Below are positions 47,439 through 58,984 of a stretch of DNA of 64,000 nt, piece after piece (positions within the stretch are counted from its first letter, which is position 1; every line of letters begins with the position of its first letter). This DNA comes from Eublepharis macularius (Eukaryota; Chordata; Lepidosauria; Squamata; Eublepharidae). A program made the position numbers and the translations under genes. The stretch is from assembly GCF_028583425.1 (NCBI RefSeq), contig NC_072791.1, forward strand, positions 45,825,368 to 45,889,367, read 5' to 3'. The notes under the pieces were generated by a model. It saw only the letters and a program-made list of their open reading frames with translations, was not told where the DNA came from and ran no database searches.

Positions 47439-47937
47439 CTTGACCATGGCCATGCCCATGTCCGTAGTCGACAGTTTGATGAATAACGGGTGGCTTGGAA
47501 ATTTGTGGCATACCTGATGCAACACATGTTGGGATTGGTGAAGGCTCCAATTTAGCTAAGTCATACTCTGATTTTATTCCTTTATCTTCACTGGTATCCC
47601 AAAGTCCATGGAAAGAATCTTCATCCCAACGCTCTTGGTTTGTAGCAGGTGATGATTTTACCACCGGAGCTGAAACTTGAGTAGCTGCTGAAGTTGAAAT
47701 GGGAACTGGAGCATCTGGCTGCATTGGTGGACCTGGTGGCCTGGCCATGGGAAGAGGGACTTTTGCAGCTGGAACAGGTAGCCTCACAGCTGGGGCAGAA
47801 AGCTTTGCTACAGGTGTGGATGCTTTTGTTGTTGGGGTAGGCTTCCGAAACAAAACTGGTGGCTTTATAATTACAGCTGGAGATGGTTTAATTGGCTGTT
47901 CCTCTAGTGGTATTTCAGGCGGCATTTCAGAAGAGGG
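47439..47937 (-). CDS. YLPM1: YLPM1 coding exon 5 in window (Pro/Val/Ala-rich, QTVDYGHG)
   Basis: The exon is 499 nt, starting in phase 0 after ttttatctag and ending one base into an Asp codon before GTGAGA. It encodes a degenerate proline/alanine/valine repeat (such as VAKLSAPAVRLPVPAAKVP), then the conserved block QERWDEDSFHGLWDTSEDKG, then ISKPPVIHQTVDYGHGHGHG. The WDEDSF.GLWDT and QTVDYGHG blocks are recognisable from mammalian YLPM1. The GHGHGHG extension is slightly longer than the mammalian GHGR. Confidence 0.94.
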
Positions 47938-48159
47938 CTAGATAAAAGGAAACATTTAATAGTCCTAAAATGTAACCTAATGTACCTTTGGGGGGATGTT
48001 CAGTGGTAGAGAAGGGTAAATATATCTAAGCTATTTTTCAAAACATACTTGCTCCATACAGTTTCTATGGTAATATGGTTTTATGATAATGGAATGATTC
48101 TAGAAGAATACTTTAATAAAGGGAAAGAAACTGTGGACTATACTACTGTGAATAGTACA

Positions 48160-48400
48160 TACTATCTGTTGCTGTATGTATTATGTAATATTTGCATCAG
48201 TTAATATGTCATGCTAATACTTATGATTTGTTTCAGCTTTGTTCCAGATTTTTACTTGGTTTTAATTTCTGCAATTCTACTTCCTGTTACACTGCTTATT
48301 TGATGCCCCATCCTATTGACATACACTGATTTACACTGCGTAATCCTGCTTTGAGTCTCAGTGAGAAAGGCAGACTCACAGATAATAAATATCTAACGTC
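48160..48400 (+). mobile_element. L2-like LINE 3'UTR fragment
   Basis: The sequence catactatctgttgctgtat, then gtttcagctttgttccag and the tail agataataaatat, resembles the 3' end at 62640-62890. It has no coding part. Confidence 0.55.
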
Positions 48401-48539
48401 TATACTTTTTGGACCCAAATGACCTTACTCAATGTGTTTGTCCAAAGCAGCTTCCTACCTGGTTCTCTCAGAGCCAGGTCAAGTCAACAAGGCTACAGAT
48501 GAAATTGGCATTTCCCCAAAGTGGTGGATGTTAAAATTA

Positions 48540-50690
48540 TTATTGTTGTTGTTGTTTATTTACAGTCTGCCTTTCTTACTGAGATCCAAGGATGATTACA
48601 TACTGCAAGTGAATCTGTAGATGAATATAATATAATCAATAACTAGGTCATTCAATAACTAGGACATTCACAGTAAAAATCCAATATGATCAGCAGTTGG
48701 GACATTCAAAGAAAAACGATACATGCATAGATGAGCCCTTTCTGAATTAAAGCGTAAGTGATTAACGTGACATTGTTAGCAACGTCAAACTACACAATAG
48801 GAGTGTATCTACATCTGCAGATAGTATCCAATACCTATAGTCCATATTCCTTACCCTTACCTGTTCCTTTTTCTTATGACACAGCCCTGTAATTTGGGTA
48901 GAAAGCCCTCTTGAATAATTCTGTTTTGCATAGTTTGCAGAAAGCCAGGAAAGTGGGAGCTTTCCTGACCTCCTCAGGCAAGCCATTCCACAAAGTGTGG
49001 GCTACCACAGAGAAAGCACATTACACTGGCAGTTGTTGATTTAGCCCAACTTCAGGGTGGCATCTGCAGAAGGCCCTGTTCAGATAAGCAAAGCTGCCAT
49101 GGTGGAATATAGGGAGAGAGGCAGTTCTAAAATGTGTGGGGCCTAGGCTATAAAGGGCTTTGAATGTAATAGTCATGAATTGAGTCTTTTAAGTGATAAT
49201 AGCAAATGGAGTGACTGCATAATGGGAATGATATGCATGCTCCCTTTTGCTCCTGAAAGTAAATGAGCTGAAGTGTTTTGCACCAGCCGGAGTATCTGAG
49301 TTGATTGTGAGGGGAGACCTATGTAGAGCAAATTACAGTAGTCTAGACTCATTACTGTGGTATGAATCCAAGTAGCCAGATTAGCCATGTCATGGTAGGG
49401 GGACATCTTCCAGGCTAGTCTAAGTTGGGAGAAGGCCTTTTTTGCCACTGCATTTACTCGCAGCAGTGTTGGATCCAGTATAACCTCTAGGCTTTTCACT
49501 AAGTCAGCCAGGATCAACTGGACCCCATCAAAGGTTAGAAGCAGAATGTCTTTCAAGATCTCTGCTTTTCCAACCAGCATCACTTTGATTTTCTCTGGGT
49601 TCAATTTCAATTTGTTTGTTTTCAGTCATTTGACAACAGCTGTCAAGCAGCGACTCAGTACCTCTACAGCATCACCAGGGGATTTGTATAATGAGACATA
49701 GAGCTGGGTATCATCTGCATACTGATGACATCCACTGCCACATCTATGAATGATTTCTACTAAAGGCTTTACATAAAGGTCGAATAATGTGGGGGATAAG
49801 ATTGTACCTTACAGAACCCCACAAGATAATTCCCACTCTGAGGACAGCTGCTCTCCAATAGCAATCCTTTGAGTTTGTCCTACGAGGAACAATTTAAAAT
49901 ACTACTACTACTAAAAATTTATATACCACCCTTCAGGACAACTTAATGTCCACTCAGAGCGGTTTACAAAGTATGTTATCATTATCCCCACAACAAAACA
50001 CCTTGTGAGGTGGGTGGGGCTGAGAGAGCTCCAGAGATCTGTGACTAGCCCAAGGTCACCCAGCTGGCTTCAAGTGGAGGAGTGGGGAATCAAACCCGGC
50101 TCTCCAGATTACAGTCCCCTGTTCATAACCACTACACAAAACTGGCTCTAGTCCATGATGCATCCCTTGATACCTACTTCTGCCTGCAAACGTTTCAACA
50201 GGATGGCATGGTCTACTGTAACAAAGGGTGCAGATAGATCCAGAAGAAGCAACAATGAAGCATGGCCTTTGTCTACTTTCAGAAGGAGGTAATCAACTAG
50301 AGCTGTCTCTGTCACATAGCCTGGCCTAAAACCAGATTGAAAAGGGCCCAGAGCACAAGAATTATCCAAGAAGGCCTGAAATTGGTCAGCTACTGCTCTC
50401 TCAACCACTTTGCCCAGAAACAGCAAATTAGAGACTGGGTGAAAATTGGCTACATCATTATTGTCTAAGGATGTTTCTTAAAGTTGTGGGCAAATGACTG
50501 CCTCTTTGAGAGGCTGAGGGAAGTTGCCTTGAGTTAGTGACTGATTTATGGTAGACATCAAGGGCTCTTTTATGTGGTCATTACAAGATTTTAGTAGCCA
50601 GGGTGTTGCTTTATTTATAGAAACTGTGTCAGGGAGTGCAGGACAGGATGCTCCTTCTCTCACATGGACTTATCCCTACAGTTGATCTAG
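48540..50690 (-). mobile_element. L2/CR1-group LINE, 5'-truncated and degenerate
   Basis: Minus-strand pieces of ORF2 are visible in order: GPFQSGFRPGYVTETALVDY and TVDHAILLKRLQAEVGI (about 50420-50150), a YADDTQLYV-type box (about 49715), KLKLNPEKIKVMLVGKAEIL (about 49610-49550), and the C-terminus with KTELF-like residues (about 48980-48870). Several stops and frame changes interrupt it. A SINE is inserted at 49893-50152. The clade assignment (L2 in the CR1/Jockey group) is by resemblance. Confidence 0.8.
49893..50152 (-). mobile_element. tRNA-derived SINE nested in the L2 element
   Basis: The minus-strand head gagccagttttgtgtagtgg contains an A box, and gccgggtttgattccccact contains a B box (GTTTGATTCC). 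The body ends in a (TAG)n-type tail seen as tactactactacta on the plus strand. The L2 reading frame continues on both sides. Confidence 0.85.
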
Positions 50691-51005
50691 GTGGAGAAGT
50701 TTACAAACATTCGAACTTTACAATCAATTAGGAAGCCCATACAAAACATATTTATTAAGCCAGGCATAACTTTTTTACTGGGATACAAGTAGCTTTCAGT
50801 TTTAGCTGCCTTGTGTTTTTATTTGATTGTTGATGGTATTATGTTAATAGAGAATTCTGGTTTTGTTGACAATGATTTATGTCAGCAGTCAAACCAACTT
50901 TGAGCTTATTTTCTGGAGGAAAAAATAATAACTCTTCAAAACAAATACACATGCACAATACAACAAATTTACACCCACACAGTAAATCCTTGGCAGTTAA
51001 CTTAC

Positions 51006-51120
51006 CTGAAAGCTCTCCTGCCTAGGAGCTGCTGTATTTTGCACTCGAACCATTTCCTGTGGTGGCAGATCATGCTCAGGAACAAAATCTTGCATCTTCT
51101 GCATCTGTTCTTTCTGTTCT
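51006..51120 (-). CDS. YLPM1: YLPM1 coding exon 4 in window
   Basis: The exon is 115 nt: one base completing an Arg codon, then 38 codons, ending in phase 0. The acceptor is ggctcttcag and the donor is GTAAG. The peptide starts EQKEQMQKMQDFVPEHDLPP and runs on to RQESFQ. Mammalian YLPM1 has EQKEQLQKMKDFG..PPQESR here. It continues the helix begun at the end of the previous exon (QELKMLR). Confidence 0.93.
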
Positions 51121-52129
51121 CTGAAGAGCCAAGAAATACAGCATTTGCCATATAAGTATCTCTTTTAAGAATCCATACTGACATCAATAAAATATACAAT
51201 CTACCAAATTTGGCAAATTAGTGCCAAAAATGAGCTGCCAACACTTTGCACTCATCCCCCAAGATGCATTTCTTTATACCCTCACCTAAAAGTAATTGTT
51301 ACTGTTTCTGAGAATATGAACTTGGTTCTGAAAGAAAGAAAAATTGTAGTCCTCACTAAGAAACCCTTCAGATCAGAATCTTAATATACACAAACGAACC
51401 CAGTAAGTGGCAAAAACATTCTACCACAGGAACATACAGATTTTTAAAAATCTCCATATTTCCATTATTTCTCCTATCTCTATTATCAAGCAAACAAGAC
51501 TATGTCAAGACACATCAACTGACTTACAGAGAATCTAATGCATAGGCAGGACATGGCATTGTAGAGCACATAATCTGAATACAGTTCAATGTTTCAGAGG
51601 ATGGTTTTCAGCTATTCATTTATATTAAAACAGAAATGGGACTTCTGCATTATTTGCTGTATGTGAAGAAAGTCTGCTTTTACAACCGAATCCTTGATTT
51701 TGCTTCATCCATTCACAAGGAGGCATCACAATGAATGATAATTCATAGGGGAGGCAATAGCTGTCCTCTGAACTCTTCTAGCATTACTTTCCATATGAAT
51801 CAGGAGAGAAAATGACTTTTCTCCATGAAACATGAAAGATCAATGATCAACCAATCATTTCTACAGACTTCTTCCTTCCATAGTGCCCCCCTTGCCTCTA
51901 AAAATACTGCAGGTCTGCATGAGCATGGTTCTTCTGCTCAGCCCAGATCCCGGGATAACAGTAATCATCGTCAATTAAGGTACCCAGAAGTTTTCTCTCT
52001 TATCTATTTTGAGTAGCACCATGATTTTAGTTAATGTTCTGGGATGGAAGGAAGAAAGAGGAACAGTTGTTATTATGGACTGGGGGAAAAGAGTTTTTCT
52101 ATGATAAACAACAAGAGCAACCAGCTCAC
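51121..52129 (-). other. YLPM1: YLPM1 intron (between coding exons 3 and 4)
   Basis: The intron is 1.0 kb. No repeat or RNA gene was recognised. Confidence 0.7.
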
Positions 52130-54241
52130 CTTAGCATTTTCAGCTCCTGGGCAGCCTTCAAGATTATTTCATGTTGCCTTTGACTAAGGACCATTACTCC
52201 TCCTAGTGACTGGTCAGAAGCTGAATTTGGCTCTTCTCTCAGTATGTCAGATGAGAGTGGTGGCAGAGGTGGCGGTTCCAGATGATCCACTAAAGATGGA
52301 AATCTATCCATGTCCTCTGGATACCACTTGTCTGAAAGTCTTTTCCTCTCCCAATCATTCCTGTCAGGAGGAAAATCAGATGGCTCCCTCCATGTATCTG
52401 GGTACTCTCTGATTCTGAGTTCCCCTCTGTCTCTTGGATCGCGGTCGAAGAAATCTTTGTCTCTGTCCTCCAGCCATCGCTCTTCACGATACCTGTCCAA
52501 AGGAGGAAGTGGCGGAAGGGGAGGCAAAGGTGGGAGAGGGGGTATGTCTAGATCACGACTCAGTGTATCTCTGTCACCCAGTGGTCTTATGTAATCTCTG
52601 TCCCAGTTTCTTTCAAATTCACGATCATATACATCCAAAGGTCTTCTGATCCTGTCTAGATCTCTGTCCATCTCCCTCTCTCTAACTGTTGGCCTCTCCC
52701 AGTCATCCCAAAATGGATCTCGTCTGTCAAGGTCAGCAGACAATGGAGGTAAAGGAGGAAGAGGAGGGAGAGGTGAAAGAGGGGGCAATGGACGACGATG
52801 TGCTATTGAATCATCTCTCTCATATGGATCAGGAGGATCATCACGATATCGGCGGTCACGATCAGGCCAGTATCTGTCATTTTCCCAATCCTCCAATCGT
52901 CTGCGCTCTAATGGAGGAACATCTCTGTATTCAAATGGATGTCTTTCGTCTATGCCTGAATCCCCATAAGCCCACGGAGGCCTGTGTGGTTCCTCACGAA
53001 ATGGAGGTAAATTTTCAGTATTGCCTCCAAGGCCTACATCATGCCTACGAGGCTCCCTTTCCTGGCTACCAGGCCTTCTGACTGGGTCTCTGTCTCGGCT
53101 AGTAGGTCGTCGATCTGGGCCTCTCTCTCTGCTACCAGCTCTTCGGCTGGGGCCCCTTTCCCGGTTACTTGCTTGCCGATCCAGTCCCCTCTCCCGGCTA
53201 CTAGGCCGTCTGACTGATTCTCTCTCCCGGCTACTTGGACGGCCTCTCTCTCTGCTGCCCATCCGATTACCTGACTCTCTATCTCTAGCTGGCAACCCTC
53301 TGTCTTGACTCCTGGATCGCCGACCCTGTACTCTCTCCTGCTTTCCTGTTTCCCAGCTGCCTGACTGTCCCTCTGGCAGCTTCTCGTGGATTTCTGACCC
53401 ACTATTTAAGCCTCTGCCAGGTATGTCTCTAGTCTGACCTCTACCTCTACCCTGCATTCCCCTCCCCCTGGCATTTTCTAGTCGGGGCTGGCCTCTACCT
53501 CTAGTATCTTCTATTCTACTCTGGCCCCTGCCTCTACCAGCTGGTCCTTTTGCTTGATTATCTCCAGGCTTAATTTGTGTCCTTGCTCTGTTGTCCAGTT
53601 TAGATGATTCCTTGTTCTGATTATTTTCAGATGAAGTCAATTTACTGTCTGTGGAGTTCAAGTCTTTATTTCCTAGTCCGGGAGTAGGTAGCAATGTTTT
53701 CTTCCCTCCTGGTTTTGGAGGATGAGTAGAAACTGATGATGGATGAGCAGCTGCTTTGGATGCTTCTGTCTGCAGCCCAGACTCTGAGGTGCTCCATTTT
53801 TTTGCTTCTGATGTTACTTCTTTGCCATCTATTCTGGATGTATTTTGGTGTACATTAGACGGGCCTTTACCTGGCTGAAGTGGACCAGAATTTTTTCTAT
53901 CTAGTGGAGGTTTAGAATGAACCTCCACTGCCTGACTGCTTCCCACATCACTGAAAGGATCATTACTGTCTGCTTGAGGATGCTGCTGTCCTAACATAGG
54001 CGTGGACCCACGCCACCGTGGTCCACTTGATTGGGAAGCCTGCGTTTGTGATGTGCTTGGAGGAGAATAAAATGCTGCTGCTGGACCTCGGGGGATTGCC
54101 CCTTGTTTGCTGGAAGATCCATCCATGTGCTGATTTTGAAGCCTTGGCCTTGGCCCTTCTAAACGTTGGCCTTGAAAATGGGGCCCTCTCTGTCTTGGAG
54201 TTTCAAATCTCTCAAAGTTCCTTCCTCGTGGTCCATCAAAT
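52130..54241 (-). CDS. YLPM1: YLPM1 coding exon 3 in window (large Arg/Asp-rich exon)
   Basis: This is the largest exon, 2112 nt with no internal stop. It begins by completing an Arg codon and ends two bases into another. The acceptor is gaacacag before ATTTGATGG and the donor is GTGAGC. Domains in order are FDGPRGRNFERF-type repeats, a Ser/Lys/Gln-rich stretch, an RG-rich box (about 53400-53560), a series of SRERG..RR units about 12 residues long (about 53050-53330), an Arg/Asp-rich region with two PLPPLPPL tracts (near 52750-52800 and 52500-52545), and the highly conserved end GGVMVLSQRQHEIILKAAQE. The composition suggests a disordered nuclear RNA- or protein-binding segment. The gag-like look of the Arg repeats is low complexity, not a mobile element. 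Confidence 0.95.
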
Positions 54242-55790
54242 CTGTGTTCAGAAAGAGACATTTTATTTGAGCAGGACTCTGAAGGGGTATAAAATCTCAT
54301 AAACAACAAATAAATCCAAGTAAGACAATTTAAGAATCTGCCAAATTCAAGCCTCATGAAGTAATAATGATCCATGATAATAACAAGAAAACTTGAAATG
54401 ACTTACATAACATACATATAGATAAACTCAACAAAACAGGGTTAGCATAGTATGTGACAGAAGAAGCCCAAAGCCTAGTCAAATGTTGCTTCCTGAATGA
54501 AGCCTGACAAAGAGTGAGTCTTGGGTTCCTACCCTCATGCTCCATCCTCTTAGATGGAAAAGAACATCTGACCCAGCAGAATGCTACATTAATCTGTTCA
54601 AGGAGATTCAAAATGCAGTATTCTGCTGGATCAGGTGTCATTTTGGTTGGTGAGGAAAGCAGAAATGAGGACAAACACAGGTCTGTGTGACTGTGAAACT
54701 CCCTCCCTCTCAGACCACATCCCCAAACAAATGTATGCCCGATTCCACAGTTAAAGAACACAGAAGTTTAGAATTTCCGAAAGAATTTTAAATATAGACA
54801 ACTTTGATTAAAATGATTCAGTTTAGAAAACTATTGGCTATTTTCTATACAGAATTTTTTTAAAGTTTATGTTAATCAAGTACAGAAAGACATCACATGA
54901 GGTGAGGGAAAATAGTTAAGACAAGAGACAAGAACAGGTTATATATGTGAACAGCCACTTTTTAACAATGTACCCTTATACTCTATTTATGCATTAGATG
55001 AGAAAAGTTGTTTTACAAACAAGACCACAGAAAGTAACAATCAAGCAGCTCATCTGAGACTCGAGGTTCTGATATCTGAATGTTTGTCTTGGTACAACAA
55101 AGGAAAATATTAAGATCTATGAACACTGTCATTTATATCAGAAACATAGCAGGAAAAGGGTAAAATACCCTCTCCACCAGTATCACAGCTCAGACACAAT
55201 TCAAAGCCCTCCTCTAGCCCACACTCCATCTTGTACCTGCGTTTAGTAAAAATAAAAATTTCAGAAGATCTAATCACTCACATGACATGTAGTCTGGCCC
55301 TTAGATCACCCTTAAATCAAGGTATTTATGGGGAAGAATTTTTGTTGCTTTGCTACATGAAAGCAGTAATTCTGATAAAAGGACACCAACTTCAAGAAAG
55401 TACTGGATGTCCTGCAAATTGCTCTTGATCACCCTGCAGAAAAACATTAAAGATGTAGCCCTACACACATGAGCACACTTGCAATTGGTCTTAGTAGGAC
55501 AAACGGGCCTGTGCTACATATTGTTAAAGACTATAATACACAATACATTTCAGTCCAGAAGGAATAAATATTTGTTTGATATGTACAAGTTGACATCATT
55601 ATAAGTCACATGACCAAAAAGGGAGCTCACTGGTGGGCAGTGATCATTACAATGCGGACAAGCAAATTCACACTGTTTCATCTCTACAGTGCTAAATATT
55701 GTAAAACTATATTTAAAATAAAGCTAACAGTCTTTCTGCTACACAGTTGTACAACAGTGTGTGAGAACTATAAAGGAGGAAAAAAACTAC
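54242..55790 (-). other. YLPM1: YLPM1 intron (between coding exons 2 and 3)
   Basis: The intron is 1.5 kb. A weak inverted pair (acccagcagaatgc / gcagtattctgctggat, about 54571-54635) is the only structure noticed. Confidence 0.65.
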
Positions 55791-57007
55791 CTTGGACCCC
55801 TGGGACCATCAAAGCAAGGCCCTCTGGGAGATTCAGGAAACCCAGCTGATCTCACTGGTTTGTTCTGATAGGTGGTGGTGGTGGTGGTGGTGGTGGTGGC
55901 TACAGATGACGAGGACATTGTAGAAGGGAGCTTTCCTTCAGCGGAGCCTAGTTCAGATGAGACAGAACCAAATGGCATTGCTTGTTTGCCCAGAGGAACG
56001 CAAGAACTGCCTTGGTCAGAAGAACTAGCAGATGACATAACATTTGAGTGGTAAGGCAAAGTGGTAGATGAATCTGAAGCTTTATAAGAAAAAGAAGAAG
56101 GGGCAGGAGTAGGAAGTAGAGGAGGCCTGGCTGTCTCGATGGCTTGGGAGGTGGTAGGTGAATCAGTCAATTTAAATGAAAAGGAAGCAGCGGCAGGGGT
56201 AGGAAGTAGAGCAGGCCTGGCTGTCTCAATGGCCTGGGAGGTGGTAGGTGACTCAGTCAATTTAAATGAAAAGGAAGCAGAGGCAGGGGTAGGAAGGAGA
56301 GCTGTTCTGCCTGTCTCCATGGCCTGGGAAGTGCCAGAAGAATCAGTCATTTTAAATGAAAGAGAACTAGGGGCAGGGGTAGGAAGGAGAGCTGTCCTGG
56401 TCGTATCCATTGTCTGAGAGGTGGCAGGTGATTCTGTTGCTTTAAATGTATAAGGAGATGTGGGTGTAGGAAGAAGAGCTGGTCTGGTCATCTCTGTTGT
56501 ATGGGAAGTGGCAGGTGACTCAGCTAATTTAAATGAGAAAGCAGCTGAGGAAGGAAATGCGGTTGGCCTTGCAGTTTCAGTGATTTGGGTGCTCTGAGGA
56601 CCAGATTCTTTGGGAACAGATATATTAGATGCATGAGGGCCAGAAGAGAACCCGGTGGATGCCACAGACAGGGTTGCTGAGGGCAAAGTAGAGGGCATAA
56701 TGGGCATCCCACCTTGACTAGTTTGAGAATATGGAGAAAACTGAGGTGGAACAGTTGTACTCCCAGTATATTGACTGTTCATCTTCCGAAGGGATTTCAC
56801 TTTCTCCTGCAAGTGGTTCTGAGTGACTTTCATCTGCCCCTGCCACATCTTCCACTGTTTCTCGCATTCATGAAGCTGGTCCTTGTGAGGATAGGCCTGG
56901 AGCTGATCCTGCCACTGCTGAAATTCACGTTCCCACTCTTTATAAAGTGGTAGGAATTTTTTATGCTGTGTCTCGTAATGCTGTAGCTGCATCTCTGCTG
57001 ACATTGT
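55791..57007 (-). CDS. YLPM1: YLPM1 coding exon 2 in window (helical start, Ser/Thr/Pro repeat array)
   Basis: The exon is 1217 nt, entering in phase 0 and leaving after two bases of a codon. The acceptor is cacatag before ACAATG and the donor is GTAGTT. It opens with MSAEMQLQHYETQHKKF and KEWEREFQQWQDQLQAYPHK, the conserved charged/Trp-rich helix of YLPM1. It then turns into a low-complexity region. About plus positions 56050-56590 encode six tandem copies of a unit near 29 residues with the core RPALLPTP and SFSFKLT. From memory, mammalian YLPM1 has a single PALLPTP-like core and a proline-rich MPPP region here instead. Further on there is a run of nine threonines encoded by a (GGT/ACC)n microsatellite. 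The exon ends with a conserved ESPRGP-type motif. Confidence 0.95.
55870..55900. repeat. YLPM1: (GGT)n microsatellite coding a Thr run
   Basis: The plus strand reads ggtggtggtggtggtggtgg and continues for about 30 bp. On the coding strand it gives nine consecutive Thr codons in YLPM1 exon 2 of the window. Confidence 0.9.
56050..56590 (-). repeat. YLPM1: Coding minisatellite in YLPM1 (about 87-90 bp x 6)
   Basis: Six imperfect tandem units encode about 29-30 residues each. The core is T(A/T)R(P/T)ALLPTP, then SFSFKLT(E/D)SPTTSQA. Adjacent units 4 and 5 are the most alike, suggesting recent duplication. The reading frame is kept throughout. Confidence 0.9.
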
Positions 57008-57757
57008 CTATGTGAAACAGAATGTGATAATGAAGGCACATAAGCTAGGTTTTATAAACTTGAACGTCTTTAATTTAGTCAATGTAGCATCTACCATCTT
57101 AACGTAGACCTACCATCTTAAACAAAACAATGACTATTGTCACTGTTGAATTATTACTGCGCTTTGATGGCGAAGCCATACATTGGAGCCTGGGAAAATG
57201 ACTTTCCTCACCCCACCCCATTACTCTCACATGAAGTGTCTATCATTTATTTAGAAAACATTTAAGCCCTCTCTCCAGATACCTGCCCAAGAAGGCTCAC
57301 TAAGTTAAAACAATATAATAAAATCATGCAAGTGACAAAACAAACATAAAAACTACTGTAGTTTTCACTCTGATCCTAAACATATTGCTTAAGTCCCATT
57401 GAAGTAAACAGGAATTCTTTCTACATAATGCATTTCAAACTAGAACGGCAGTATGAATCCCCCCACCTTTCTGTTGGAATGTAACATCTGAAGAAGAGAA
57501 CAAGAAGCTAATGTTTAAAAAGCAGGCAAAGGTCTACACAGATAAGAGACCATTATAAAGAATATCTGAAGGTATCTGAAGAAGGGAGTTTTGACTCTTG
57601 AAAGCTTATACTCCCAAAATCTTGTAGATCTCTAAGCTGTCACTGTACTCAAATCCTGCCATTATGAAGAATAATCATGCTCATCTTTAAAGCACAGCAA
57701 CAACTTCAGTAAAGCAGCAGAAAGTAGGAATCAAATCCTATTATTTTAATGACTCAC
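57008..57757 (-). other. YLPM1: YLPM1 intron (between coding exons 1 and 2)
   Basis: The intron is 750 nt. It holds a hammerhead-like repeat end (57571-57615). Nothing else was recognised. Confidence 0.7.
57571..57615 (+). ncRNA. Hammerhead-like repeat terminus
   Basis: CTGAAGA (57576-57582) is followed by a short stem GAGT/ACTC (57586-57589 and 57594-57597) and GAAA (57600-57603), then gcttatac. This is a decayed copy of a common vertebrate repeat end (consensus as I recall it: CTGANGAAGTG..CACGAAAGCTTATG). Ribozyme activity is unlikely, because the stem is short and interrupted. Confidence 0.3.
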
Positions 57758-57952
57758 AGGCAAAAGTGGTTGTTGTTGTATGATCTGCTGATAACGATGA
57801 AGAATTTGTTGCAACTGTGCATGCTTTTGCATAATTCTCTGGTACTGGAAGCCCACTCGCTGCTGTGGATGCTGCTGCCATTGGGTTGCTGCTGCCTGCA
57901 ACTGCTGCAACCTCAAATTTTCCTCAGGATCCTCTGGTGGTTCAAAGTTCAG
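57758..57952 (-). CDS. YLPM1: YLPM1 coding exon 1 in window (Gln-rich coiled segment)
   Basis: This is the 5'-most exon seen: 195 nt, 65 codons, starting and ending in phase 0. The acceptor is tcttcag before CTGAAC and the donor is GTGAGT. The peptide begins LNFEPPEDPEENLRLQQLQ and includes RVGFQYQRIMQKHAQLQQIL. In mammalian YLPM1 the equivalent stretch reads EDPEEDARLKQLQAAA..RVGFQYQGIMQKHTQLQQIL, so orthology is clear. The segment is rich in Gln and Leu and probably forms a helix or coiled coil. The next upstream exon is not in the window. Confidence 0.93.
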
Positions 57953-58984
57953 CTGAAGACACAAACAAATGTCAGAACCAAAAGAAAGTTTATTCAAACA
58001 TACAGCACTGGAACTGTATAGCTTTCATCACTGAAGATACTGGCATATGGGTTAGATGCAATCAATCACAGAGCAAATTCAAGGAAGAGATCTTTGCCAC
58101 ACTACCCTTCCAACTGCAGTCCCATGTCCCCAGAAAAATAACTCCTGGGGATCACAGGACCCTCAGGAATGACAAGAAATGTGATCAAAGGACTACAATG
58201 GGAAGGGGAAAATCAGCAGATTTCTCTTGTACAAGCTGTTTGCTCTGCTCATGGAACAGTGAGAATGGGCAATTCCTTTCAATGATCCCTTCTGGCTATA
58301 AACATACATCCAATGCTGCTCTTCAGACAAAGGATCCCTTCCACACAGCAAAGATTCCTTCTGCAGGCTTCCTGAAGCATGGGATTTCTTCTATAATGCA
58401 AAGATCCCTTTTGCAAACTAACTCTATTCATGATCCAATGTATTTGTGTGCGCCTGCTGATTTTTCCTCACTAGGAAATTATACTGGTTCAAACATGCCA
58501 TTATAGAACTGCATTCCCCAAGCATGAACTATCAGTACACGATACAGCTGGATTATGTTTCTGGATTTTCAAAAGAAATCATTAACAATTTTTATTACAT
58601 TTTAAAGCTTTCACAGAGTTTCACAGTTACCTAGATATAAACTTCTATAAAACATACCTAAAGCTGAACTTCTGGCTTGGGAGCCAGGATATTTTCTAAA
58701 TTTCATTCATGGAATGTGTTCGTAAGTACCAACAAAGCCATACTGAGATCCATTAACTTTATTACAATGTATTAAACACTGAGCACTAGGTGAAGACTAA
58801 TGAAGAGTGCAATCCTAGACTCAGTTACTAAACTCTAAACCCAGTGGAAACCAATGGTCTTAGACTTGAGCAACTCAGGAGGTTAGACAGTAAATGCTAC
58901 AACAAAATAAAATAAATCAACAGAAAATAGCACAGAACAATGGTGATTACCACAGAAACCAGCTAGAAAAGCATCCATGGAAAT

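Larger units (their letters stand above)
47938..51005 (-). other. YLPM1: YLPM1 intron (between coding exons 4 and 5)
   Basis: The intron is 3.1 kb. It contains L2-type sequences in both orientations (48160-48400 plus, 48540-50690 minus) and a SINE nested in the larger one. Confidence 0.7.

Noticed and set aside
52310-52594. Plus-strand Ser/Gly-rich frames over YLPM1 exon 3
   Set aside because: They are reverse-complement shadows of the Arg/Asp-rich coding sequence.
52130-54241. Arg/Asp-rich exon as a viral gag-like protein
   Set aside because: It is flanked by proper splice sites, in phase with the neighbouring exons, and ends in the YLPM1 block GGVMVLSQRQHEIIL.
55870-56590. CRISPR-like regular repeats
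   Set aside because: The units are adjacent, imperfect and coding; there are no spacers and the context is a vertebrate gene.
57865-58506. Plus-strand open frame of 213 codons
   Set aside because: It is antisense to YLPM1 exon 1 of the window and runs into intron sequence with local repeats; no recognisable domain.
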